Assembly (NCBI GenBank): GCA_023014485.1
Contig: JAJOZX010009067.1
Location: forward strand, 102,501-166,500
Length of the DNA stretch: 64,000 bases
Direction: 5' to 3'
Source: Bathynomus jamesi
Lineage: Eukaryota > Arthropoda > Malacostraca > Isopoda > Cirolanidae
This document shows, piece by piece, positions 20,036 through 29,481 of this stretch (positions are counted from its first letter, which is position 1; every line of letters starts with the position of its first letter). The position numbers and the translations under genes were made by a program. Under the pieces are notes generated by a model. It was not told the DNA's origin and searched no databases. It was given only the letters and a program-made list of their open reading frames with translations.

Positions 20036-21402
20036 CGAGGGCCACTCAGTATATTTTGCCTCACCTTTTTTTTCCTTTCCAAGTTTCCTTGTTAGTTCCA
20101 GAAATTTTGTACACAAGTAGTTACATACCTTTTTACAAGTTTTTGTTTTTCCACATAGTCTCCATCCTTTTCTACGGATTTCCTCCACCTCGAAACAAGG
20201 GCCTTTATTCCTTGCTGTTAAAAGTCCGCTGGGTTCCGCTGGAGCCACCTCTTAACCTCTTCAACAACCTCATTGTCACTCTGAAACTTTCTTCCACGAA
20301 CAGCATCCTTCATTGTCCCAAACAAATGGAAGTCTGAAGGTGCCACATCCGGGCTGTATGGAGGGTGGGGTAACACAGTTAAGCGCATTTTTGTGATGAC
20401 CTCTCTTGTGTGCAAACAGTTGTGTGGCCTTGCGTTATCGTGTTATCGTGCAAAAGAAGGACGTCTTCCAGTTTTCTCTCCGGTCGAACTCGCTTTATAC
20501 TGTACGTCTCTGGAGTCTCTGTAGGGTAAAAATATATGCCTCCGAGTTTATTTTTTTTGTCTTTTCTTCATAATGTTCACCAGAATCACACCTTTCATGT
20601 CCCAGAAGATGGTGGCCAGAACGTTTCCTGCAGAGGGAGCCATTTTGAACTTTTTCTTGCGTGAGGAGTCTGCGTGATGCTAATCCATGGATTGGCGTTT
20701 TGTTTCAGGTTCAAAGTGGTGTACCCAAGTCTCATCCCCAGTCACAATTCGTAAAAGGAAGTCATCCCTTTCTGTCTCATATCGAACCAATGACGCAGAA
20801 GCAATTTCTTTTCTTTGGGCTTTGTGATCTTCAGTCAGTTAGCGAGCAACAAACCGTGAACACACTTTTGAGTATCCCAGTTGCTGAATTATCATATTCA
20901 CACTTCCTTCACTAATTCCTAGCTCCAGTGATAGCTCCTTATATGTGACGCGCCGATTTGATCGAATGATGCTGTTAGCATATTGCACAGTGTGAGATAT
21001 CACAGCCGATGCTGTGCGACCGCTGCGTGGCTCATCATCGAGGCTGGCTCTCCCTCTCTCCGATGATCTCACACGTTTAGACCAGCGTCCAACTGTGCTT
21101 CGATCAATACCAGCATCTCCGTAAACGTTTTGTAGACGATTGTGAATATTTCCAACTGTTTCCTTCTCTGCGGTTAAGAACTTGATAACAGCTCTCTGTT
21201 TACGACGCACATCAATGTCAGACGCCATTTTCGAAACTGCGCTAACCATCGGTTTTATACAAGGAGGGGAGGTTCAAACTGGAAAAATCCGGTTATGTGA
21301 AGCGCAGAAAGTTCAAACTTACGGCCGAAAAGACATTTCAGCCCCGTGGCCTATTAGTTGGCTAAGAAAAAAGGATGGGGCAAAATATATTGAGTGCCCC
21401 TA

Positions 21403-21403
<1 letters not shown>
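20036..21403 (-). mobile_element. Mariner (DD34D), near full length
   Basis: Left end CGAGGGCCACTCAGTATATT and right end AATATATTGAGTGCCCCTAG are inverted repeats of about 30 bp, each flanked by TA. At 1,368 bp the copy has the normal length for a mariner, but its transposase is broken. Confidence 0.92.
20050..21228 (-). pseudogene. Mariner DD34D transposase, broken
   Basis: The start is placed at MASDIDVRRKQRAVIKFL (near 21228). The N-terminal HTH region follows with YGDAGIDRSTVGRWSKRV, DDEPRSGRTAS and SIIRSNRRVTYKELSLELGI. Catalytic blocks are GDETWVHHFEPETKR (first Asp), HDNARPHNCL (second Asp) and PPYSPDVAPSDFHLFG (third Asp). I count 34 residues between the second and third aspartates. 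Defects are a stop after the SRFVAR segment near 20840, stops and frameshifts around 20540-20700, and a short duplication before HDNARPH. All three catalytic aspartates remain. Without the lesions it would be a typical mariner transposase acting on the adjacent inverted repeats. Confidence 0.9.

Positions 21404-21436
<33 letters not shown>
21404..21436. repeat. (TA)n between two transposons
   Basis: A short TA tract separates the right end of the mariner from the left end of the maT element. Confidence 0.95.
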
Positions 21437-23074
21437 CGGGTGGTCCGAAAAAAATGACGCATTTTTTAAAAATTAATATCTCAGTAACCCCCTTCCTTAT
21501 CATGACAATTTTTATATGCAAGATACTTTCAAACTTCTTTTTTTGAATGCAAGAAACGGAATTCTGATATCTTTTATAGTTTTCTCGCAATTAACAAAAG
21601 TAACAACATGGGTCAAAAAAACAAAAATCGCAATATAATATCCGTTTTTTATACAATATCATTTTTATACGATATCATGCGATATTTTTGCAAGTTATTA
21701 CAAAACTCTACAGGAATCAACAAGTCAAATTGTGGATATTTTTATTTTTTAACAATTCGTCAGTACCCTTAATGATGTTGTCAGAGGAAGATCGTATTCT
21801 CATTAAAAATTGTTACTGTGAAAAAGGATAGAAGACTGGAAGGTTATTGCAAGAGTTTCCCGGCAAAAAGTGGAAAAGGCGTGCAGTGGAAAGACTCTTA
21901 AAGAAGATTCGCGAATCGGGAAGGACTGCCAGAAAACCAGGAAGCGGTAGACCTAAAACAGCTTCGGTTCCAGAAAATGTGGATTACATCAACGATAAAA
22001 TCTGCTCTCAAGAAGATAAACCAGGAAGTCATTTGTCACAAAGAACAATTGCTAAACATTTGAATATTGGAAAGACTTCTGTACACCGAATAATTAAAGC
22101 ACAAAAACTAAAAGCCTTCAAAAGAATAGTATCTTCTAGAAAAAGTGATACTGTTAAGGATAAAAGAAAAACAAGGTGCAGAAAGTTACTTGATAATTTC
22201 TCTGTCGTTGATATTAAAAAGATAGTCTTCACGGATGAAAAAGATTTCACTCTAGAAATTCCGCGAAACCGTCAAAATGATGTTGTCTACGGGCGTGGTA
22301 AAAAGTGTGACATTTCAATAAACAGATTGTATCATGAAACGTCAAGATTCTAAAAAGGTTATGATATCTGCAGGGGTCTCTTGGAATGGCAAGACAGATG
22401 TTCATTTTATTGAAACTGAAAAGACAAAGGTGAATTCTGCAAATTACATTGAACTTTTAAGAACAAAATTGTTGCCGGATTGTCGTCGCCTGTATCAAGA
22501 AAATGATTTCATATTTCAACAAGATGGAGCACCGTCGCATACAAGCTACGCCACACAGTCGTTTCTGATTAGCAATACACCAAAATTAATAACGAAAAAT
22601 GAGTGGCCACCACAAAGCCCAGATTGTAATCCTATGGACTACTCAATTTGGGAGTTACTAAAAGAGAAGGTTTACCGAGGTCGACGAGAAAAATTCACCG
22701 AATCAGAATTAAAAAGTAAAATACTTAATCTTGGCAAGAAATTGGCATTAATGAAGTAAGAAGTATTATTTTTTGTGTGGAAGAAAAGACTTAGATTAGT
22801 GTGTCAACAGAGTGGTGGTCCAATCGATCATTTACTGTAAATTAATTAGTTAAATTTCTGATTAAATTTTTCCTTTCTCATGATATTCGTTTTTTTTACC
22901 CATGTTGTTACTTTTGTTAATTGCGAGAAAACTATAAAAGATATCAGAATTCCGTTTCTTGCATTCAAAAAAAGAAGTTTGAAAGTATCTTGCATATAAA
23001 AATTGTCATGATAAGGAAGGGGGTTACTGAGATATTAATTTTTAAAAAATGCGTCATTTTTTTCGGACCACCCG
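21437..23074 (+). mobile_element. maT-type (DD37D) element with 177-bp inverted repeats
   Basis: Starts CGGGTGGTCCGAAAAAAATG and ends CATTTTTTTCGGACCACCCG. The inverted repeats at 21437-21613 and 22898-23074 appear identical by eye over 177 bp, ending inward at ACAACATGGGT. Both ends lie in TA-rich sequence. Identical long ends imply a recent insertion, although the gene inside is damaged. Confidence 0.93.
21772..22759 (+). pseudogene. maT (DD37D) transposase, one stop and one frameshift
   Basis: The start is the tandem ATGATG at 21772, giving MMLSEEDRILIKNCYCEKG, then an in-frame TAG, then continuing through the HTH and a GSGRPKTAS hook. The first catalytic Asp is in VFTDEKDFTLE. A frameshift near 22340 moves the frame to KVMISAGVSWNGKTDVHFIE. 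The second Asp is in FQQDGAPSHTS and the third in SPDCNPMDYSIWELLK; 37 residues lie between them, the maT (DD37D) signature. The third position is Asp, as expected for maT. One stop and one shift are the only lesions seen, so this copy is either freshly inactivated or was mobilised in trans. Confidence 0.9.
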
Positions 23075-23229
23075 ATATATATATATATATATTAATGACG
23101 TTATATACTTTACTAATTTGATAATGAGAACTTCTATTTTAATGTGCTGATACTGGTATTTCCTCTTCTTGCAGAATAAATAATAAAAACATGACAGTTG
23201 TAAAAGATGTTACTGACTATGAAAGGGGC

Positions 23230-23690
23230 ATGATTGATGTTTCACTATGAAAAGTCGCGTGATTGTCCTCGCATCTCGAGAAACAGTCCTCAAGGCTATG
23301 GAAAGAAACGAAAAAACTACACCACATAAGCACAATTGTGTTCCCATTATTTTCTCAACTCCAACTTCATTCGAGCTTTTGCGGTAGTTGATGCTATGAG
23401 GGGCTTTACTATAGTTCCCAAAACATCGTTTTGAATGATACTGATCTTTGCAGACTATTGTTAAATTCTGAACAAAGTTTTGCAGCAACAGTCCTTGGTT
23501 CGTACTTCACAGCTCGTAATAAAGTTCTTTTGCCACATTCTATTAGTGTTGCTTTATGCCCATTATATTGCTCATTTCTTATACTTTTTCCATTTCCTTC
23601 AATGTATTCATAACCTTGACGACTGTTCTTCGAGATAGACCTACGTACATGGGCAATTATGCGACTTTTAATGCTGAGACCAAACCAAAT
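23230..23690 (-). pseudogene. Tc1/mariner-type transposase N-terminal relic
   Basis: The minus strand reads LSRRTVVKVMNTLKEMEKV, then ECGKRTLLRAVKYEPRTVAA and KLCSEFNNSLQRSVSF in nearby frames. This is the HTH and linker of a Tc1/mariner transposase, followed by IIKAPHSINYRKS-like sequence. No catalytic core is recognisable and no inverted repeats were found. It is a different family from the neighbouring maT element. Confidence 0.5.
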
Positions 23691-23912
23691 GTACTCCTAC
23701 TATCATGTCTCAAAGTCAGTAACATATTTTCCAACAGTCATATTTTTATTTGTTCTTGAAGAAGAGGAAAACCAGTATCAGCATGTTAAAATAGAAGATA
23801 TTCTCAATGTTATACATATTATATATACACATATATCAACTTAATAAAGTATATAACGCCATTAATATAAAAAATACATACCCAAGAATGTGTTTATTAT
23901 TTTGTCCAAACC

Positions 23913-23919
<7 letters not shown>

Positions 23920-23978
<59 letters not shown>
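23920..23978. repeat. (TA)n microsatellite
   Basis: About 29 TA units abut the left tip of the TTAGGGTG element. Confidence 0.97.
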
Positions 23979-23982
<4 letters not shown>

Positions 23983-24216
23983 GGTGTTTCATACCTATAG
24001 GGTAAAATAAAAATGAGCTTGGAGTTTTAATCCACACGTTTCACCGTATTCTAAAGAACAAGAAAACACGTTTGTGCAAGTTTGAACCAGATCGCGCTGC
24101 ATTTAGAGGTCCCCAACTTTGACGACTTTTTGTCAGTTCATTTCTCGCCTGCCTGCAGTGAAGACGGTTTTCTTCGTCACTTGAGCGGTTCGTGTTGTAT
24201 AGCCTATTGGACAACT

Positions 24217-26987
24217 ATGGAGGTAATTATATATGCTACTAATTATCTCATTTTACTGTGGTATTGAAATTTATTTTTATTTAATTTCTGTCATTTTACT
24301 GTGGTAGTGATATTTATTATTAATATTACATGAAATTAATTAGTCTGTTGCATATTGGACAACTAAGCTGGTAATTATTTATGATACTAATTAATGTAAT
24401 TTTACTGCGGTATTGAAATTTATTTAATTAATGAATTGTCAAAGAGAACGTAGTGTACACGTATCAGTTTTATAAATAAAGAAAAGCAGTAACTGGGACT
24501 CGAACCAGTGTCATAGCCGTTTGGCGGCATCGCTCAATTCGGCGTACACAGCACGCTATCCACTCCCTAGATGGTGTAGTGGATAGCGTGCTGTGTACGC
24601 CGACTTGAGCGATGCCGCCAAACGGCTATGACACTGGTTCGAGTCCCAGTTACTGCTTTTCTTTATTTAATTAATGAAATTAATTACGATGTGAAATTAT
24701 TTCTGTGGAATTATTTAGTTTGTTTTCTTTTCCAGGTGTCTACCAGAGCGAAAACAGAAGTGTTTCTTATTGGCCAGACGGATGCGAACATCACATCAAG
24801 TGGCCTTCCAACTCAGTTGCAAGTACTCAAAAAGTACTTTTACCACCAAAAGGAGCAAAAATTTGGACGTACTAAATGCCTGAACCTGTGCCTGGATGCC
24901 TGTCTCATTTTGGAGAGAGCGAGAATCCCCATGATGCGTCGAGATTCGACCTTGAGGAAGATGGAATCCCTTCTCAAGGAATACGACCGGCTTGTGAAGC
25001 ACAAGTCACATAAAGCAGAGTCTTCCGAGTGAAGGAGGCGATGTTCAAGGAGGCAATAGCGAAGGAGATCATGGACATTGCTCATTCACAGGCTAAGGAA
25101 ATGATGAAGAATCAGGAGGACATCCACTTTCTCGACATGCAGCGTGAAGATCCAAATTCCTGCAGCATGGGCCCTGTTGACATGAAGCTTCACTATAAGG
25201 AGATTAGGAAAAGGAAGAGGCTGGACAAGATTAAGGAACAACAGGAGAAGGCCAGGAAGGAACAAGGAGCTGCAGAAGATACGGGGGCTTTAGTGATTTC
25301 AACTTCGTCAGAGACTGACTCAGATGTCGTTGACCCAACCGTGGAAGTTTTTCCATCCTCCTCCAAGGGAAATACCAAGAAGCGACGCAGGAATCTGATC
25401 TCACAGGATGTGACGACTACCTACGATCGGCTGAATATTTCGTACCGCGATTCAGCTATGTCGTACGCTGCAGCGGCTAAATCACTAGGTTTTGACTTGG
25501 ATGAACTGTCCATTTCTGCCAGTACCATGTACCGCACACGCAAGGCTCTCAGGAAGGTGGCTGCTGAAAGTTATCAATCCGACGAAGTTTGTCCTGGTCA
25601 GCCTCTTGTCTTGCATTGGGACGGTAAGCTCCTACCTGATAATGAGCAATGGAAGGAGAGCGTTCACCGGATCGCCGTCCTCGTCTCTGGCGACGGCAAG
25701 GAGAAGTTGCTCGGCGTTCCTAAGGTGACGTCCGGAACCGGCGAGAAGATAGCGCGAGTTTGCTTGGATTTGGTCAAGGAACACAGGATGGAAGAGCGCG
25801 TGCGGGGACTGTCTTTCGACACGACAGCGTCGAACACCGGGATTCATATCGGGGCCTGCGTCCTGATTGAGAAAGGTCTTGGCAGAGAACTCATGTACTT
25901 CCCCTGTCGGCATCACATCTATGAAGTCATCCTCAGCTCCGTCTTCAAGCGTGCATACGGCCCTTCAAGTGGCCCCGATATACCCGTTTTCAAGAGGTTT
26001 CAGGCACAATGGAAGTTCATCGACCGGTTGGACGTGCGGCCGTACGATTTTGCTCAAGTCAATGACTCTATGAGGGAACTGAGGGAGAAGTCAGTCCTGC
26101 TGGTGAGAGGGATGGTGAGCACGTCGCATCAGCGCGATGACTACAAGGAACTGCTACAGTTGGTTCTCATCTTCCTGGGAGAAGCAAAAGTGGTGGATTT
26201 CCCTCTCAGAGCCCCTGGCGCTTACCATCACGCTCGATGGATGGCGATAGCCATCTACTCCTTGAAAGTAATTCTACTGAAGAAGCAGTTCAAGATGTCG
26301 AGTCACGAGTTGGAAGCTCTGACAGCCGTAGGTCTCTTCGTGTCCCTCGTCTACATCCGAGGTTGGACTCGTGCTGCAACCTCAAGCAAGGCTGCCGCAG
26401 TTGATCTGGAATTTCTGCGTGACGCGGAAGCCTTTGCCATGTCGGGATATTCGTGTGTTAACGCTGCGCAAGAAGCCATGTCTCGACACCTATGGTACAT
26501 CTCTGAGACTCTTATTGCCATGGCGTTCTTCGACGCAGATGTGGCAGATGAAGAAAAGGCTCAGATGGTCGTCAGTTTGGGTAAGCCCGCATCGAAAAAG
26601 GAACTCAAGCGACCCCAAGGGAAGAACGTCAGGAATCTTGCCTCGAAACACCTGGCGGAGTTCGTGACAGGAAAGACGATGGCTTTCTTCCATGCATTCG
26701 ACTTGGACACAGAATTCTTGAAAAAGCCAGTTGCCGAGTGGACTGAAGTAGAGGGCTTCAAGCAAGCAGCGGCAACTGTTAACAAAATCTCTGTCGTCAA
26801 CGATCGGGCCGAAAGAGCCATCGCGCTCACCAAAGAGTTCAACTGTTCTCTGACGAAGAACGAAGAGCAGAAGCAGTATTTGCTCAAAACTGTGATGCAG
26901 CATAGGGCGAAATACCCGAATAAAACAAGAAGGATTTCATGGACAAATGATTCGCAAGAAGTGGTTATGTTTTTTGTATCTTTGTGA
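24217..26987 (+). CDS. Putative RNase H-fold transposase, about 750 residues, one intron, one frameshift
   Basis: Proposed exon 1 is ATGGAG (24217-24222). The intron is 24223-24735 (GTAATT...TTTTCCAG). Exon 2 runs to TGA at 26985-26987 and joins in phase 0. A one-base shift near 25030 separates exon 2 into two frames, both open. Counting codons from 25029 in the 652-codon frame, I see Asp198 in LHWDGKLL, Asp264 in LSFDTTASNTG, Cys293-x2-His296 in FPCRHH, Arg403-Trp404 in HHARWMA and Glu595 in NDRAERAIAL. D, D, C(2)H, RW, E in that order is the pattern of hAT/P-like RNase H transposases with an inserted domain. The N-terminal 180 residues are charged and helical, with an RKRKR basic stretch and KKRRR. 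It lacks the hAT dimerisation signature. It is probably the element's transposase; assignment to a named superfamily is uncertain. Confidence 0.7.
24475..24667. repeat. tRNA-like foldback inside the transposon intron
   Basis: Two arms of about 90 bp are exact inverted copies except for one mismatch, around a 13-nt loop (CCCTAGATGGTGT). Each arm encodes a tRNA-like unit: A box TGGTGTAGTGGATA, a GCGT-loop-ACGC anticodon-like stem, and a perfect B box GGTTCGAGTCC. The boxes are about 65 nt apart, so it is not a standard tRNA; the spacing resembles a long-variable-arm tRNA or a tRNA-derived SINE. Head-to-head duplication produced the foldback. Confidence 0.8.
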
Positions 26988-27204
26988 AAATGTGTAGTGA
27001 AATGGTACTCGTTTGTTGAATAAAAATTCATTGACAGATTTTTGTTTAATTTTTTCCGTTTATGATCTGCCAGAGCATCAAACTGGGGACCCGTAAACTT
27101 TAAACTATTGAATTAATACTTCGGTTTATCAGTCTCCTCAGCAAATGGAACAAGGGGATCCATGTGGATTAAAATTTTTCCAAACTTTTAATTTATGAAA
27201 CACC

Positions 27205-27208
<4 letters not shown>

Positions 27209-27236
<28 letters not shown>
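27209..27236. repeat. (TA)n microsatellite
   Basis: A TA tract between the TTAGGGTG element and the next MITE. Confidence 0.97.
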
Positions 27237-27239
<3 letters not shown>

Positions 27240-27690
27240 GGTGTCCGAGAATTATCTGTACAATTTTTGGCTGTTATTGAAAGTCAACCATGAAGTGTAG
27301 AAATTTCACTGTTGTCCCATTTTACAGAGAATCTCATTAGGTTTTTTCTGATACCACGTTTTGACAAGTTTTTTAGTTTTGAGAATCACTAATGGTGCAC
27401 ATATCGAATGTTTGTAACAACGTTACTTTAATAAAAGAAACTTTTGAAAATACAGATTCTAAATAATCTTGTTTAAGAATTTGACGTGTGTTATCAAGAA
27501 TTTTATAAAAAGATGAAATTGTACAGATAATGTTCGGACACACTGGAATTTCTAAAAAACTTGTCAAAACTTGGTATCAGAAAAAACTTAATGAGATTCT
27601 CTGTAAAATGGGATAAACTGGAATTTCTACACTTCATGGTTGACTTTTAATAACAGCCAAATATTGTACAGATAATTCTCGGACAACCTG
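27237..27690. mobile_element. 454-bp mariner-type MITE
   Basis: The left end CAGGGTGTCCGAGAATTATC is repeated inverted at the right end (GATAATTCTCGGACAACCTG). Pairing extends inward through GTCAACCATGAAGTGTAGAA and further through TTTTTTCTGATACCACG. TA flanks both ends. No coding capacity. Confidence 0.92.
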
Positions 27691-27694
27691 TATA

Positions 27695-29280
27695 TTGAGC
27701 GCAGAAAAATCGGCCCACTTGGAATATCGCGAAAAGCAAAAAAGTGGGCACGCTTCTGTTTATAAAAGTTTTAAAATTCGAAAATATAGTCTATGAGGCA
27801 ACCAAATAACGAGACAAAACAACGTCAGCTGCGAACACACTAGCTGTAACGAATTTTCGACTTCTTTTAAGAATTCGACAGTCTGACATTCATTTGCTCT
27901 TAAACTGCTAGTGCCACTTTTTTCTTCTACTAGTTGGAGTAAACATTTGCGTTTAGTAACAGATAGACTTGTAATTCTTTTGGGTTTCAGAATTGGACAT
28001 TTACAATGGATTTGAGTGCTGTGAACGTCGCAAGAGTCGTCGCCCTAATTGAAGATGGTCGGAGCCAGCATTACGTCGCCGATGCGTTAGGAATTCCAAG
28101 AACAACGGTTCGACGTGTCTACCAACGTTATGTGGAGACAGGAGAGTACACCCGAAGACCAGGATCTGGAAGATCGCGCTGCACATCTGGCCGTGACGAT
28201 CGTTTCATCGTCTTGAGTGTTTTGCGAGACCGTCCCTTGACTGCCACAAACGTCCGCAATGAGCTGGAAAGATCTCGAGACGTCAGTGTATCGGAGCGAA
28301 CCGTTAGAAGGAGACTTATGGAAAGTGGCTTACATGCTAGACGTCCAGCAATGGGCCCAGAATTGCTCCCACACCACCGCAATGCTCGTTTTGCTTTCGC
28401 TCGTGAGCATATCAATTGGACTATGGTCCAATGGGGACGAGTATTATTCACGGACGAATCAAGATTTAATCTTCGAACATCCGATGGACGGGAAAGAGTG
28501 TGGAGAAGAACAGGAGAAAGATTCGCCCAGTGCACTTTTACGGGGAGGGTTGCTTTTGGAGGAGGTTCAGTCATGGTCTGGGGTAGTATTACTTCAAACT
28601 CGGCACAGAGCTCGTCGTTGTTGGTGGTGGGTCATTGACGTCCGCAAGATACGTGGAAGAGATCTTGCTGGAGCATTAGTTCCTTTTGCTCCTTTCGTTG
28701 GCGAAGATTTCCTTCTACAGCACGATAACGCTAGACCCCATGCGGCAAGAGCGGTTAGCGATTTCCTTGACGAAGCTGGAATTCGTCGAATCGAGTGGCC
28801 TTCTCGAAGTCCGGCCCTGAACCGAATAGAACATCTCTGGGACGCGATGGGACGGCGTCTTAGGGCTCGTCTAGTAGCCCCTAACACTCTACAGGAGCTA
28901 CAACAAGCTTCAACTGAAGAGTGGGAGGGAATCCCACAGGATATGATCGCCGATCTCATTCATGGAATGAATCGACGAATGGCTGCAGTCATTCAAGCTA
29001 GGGGAGGCAACACCTCTTACCTGGATCACAAGTTGTTGTTTTTTGTTATTTTATTTTATTTTTTTTTTATTTTTTGTTTTTGTCGAAGTCTTTGTTTTTT
29101 GAGTTACAATTTTTTGTACAGTATTTTTTGATAATAAATTTTATTAAGCATGTGTTTGAAGATTTTTTAATGTCCTCAGAGACTAAATTTTCAAATTTTA
29201 AAACTTTTATAAACAGAAGCTTGCCCACTTTTTTGCTTTTCACGAAATTCCAAGTGGGGCGATTTTACTGCCACTCACTG
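27695..29280 (+). mobile_element. Tc1 element (DD34E)
   Basis: The right end AAGTGGGGCGATTTTACTGC plus CACTCACTG pairs with the left end beginning TTGAGCGCAGAAAAATCGGC. Pairing runs inward for about 95 bp through CGAAAAGCAAAAAAGTGGGC. TA lies outside each end; the left end directly abuts the preceding MITE. Confidence 0.9.
28006..29040 (+). pseudogene. Tc1 transposase, frameshifted
   Basis: ATG at 28006 gives MDLSAVNVARVVALIEDGRS and a paired-type HTH, with GSGRSRCTSGRDD as the hook linker and a second HTH ending VRRRLMESGLHARRP. The first catalytic Asp is in LFTDESRFNL, followed by GGGSVMVWGSI. A frameshift near 28600 leads to VPFAPFVGEDFLLQHDNARP (second Asp) and SRSPALNRIEHLWDAMG (Glu). 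34 residues separate Asp and Glu, the Tc1 DD34E signature. The usual SPDLNPIEH reads SPALNRIEH here. The gene ends at about ARGGNTSY. All three catalytic acids survive, so the frameshift region is the main defect. Confidence 0.9.
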
Positions 29281-29296
29281 TATATATATGCGCCAA

Positions 29297-29440
29297 TGCT
29301 CCTCGGGGGTGTAGTGGTTAGCGTCACTGACTACGAATCAGTGATCGGGATCCGGCCCCAGGATCGAGACCCGGCAGGCGGCGCGCAGCAAAACTCAGCT
29401 GTTCATCCTTTCATACAATAAAAACAACTGGTTCGTGGAT
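29297..29440 (+). repeat. tRNA-Arg-like SINE or pseudogene
   Basis: A box GGTGTAGTGGTTAGCG is followed by a clean anticodon arm ACTGA-CTACGAA-TCAGT (anticodon ACG, arginine) and an altered B box GGATCGAGACC. The acceptor ends do not pair, and GC-rich non-tRNA sequence follows, so it is a tRNA-derived repeat rather than a gene. Confidence 0.6.
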
Positions 29441-29481
29441 AAATGGGTAGTATTGGGTACCCTGGGTAGCCTAAGAGTTAA

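Larger units (their letters stand above)
23979..27208 (+). mobile_element. Orphan DNA transposon, TTAGGGTG family, copy 1 (near intact)
   Basis: The left tip TTAGGGTGTTTCATA and right tip TATGAAACACCCTAA are inverted repeats. Slightly inward, TTTTAATCCACACG on the left faces ATGTGGATTAAAATT on the right. Both tips lie in (TA)n, so the duplication length is unreadable. The 3.2-kb interior holds one spliced gene (24217-26987) and an inserted tRNA-like foldback in the intron. A diverged relative with the same tip design is at 61066-63806. Confidence 0.85.

Noticed and set aside
23979..23990. TTAGGG at transposon tips as telomeric repeat
   Set aside because: It occurs once per tip and in inverted orientation, not as a tandem array.
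28259..29131. 290-codon frame as an independent protein
   Set aside because: Its first third is an out-of-frame reading of the Tc1 transposase. Only the later part (VPFAPFVGEDF onward) is the real frame after a shift.
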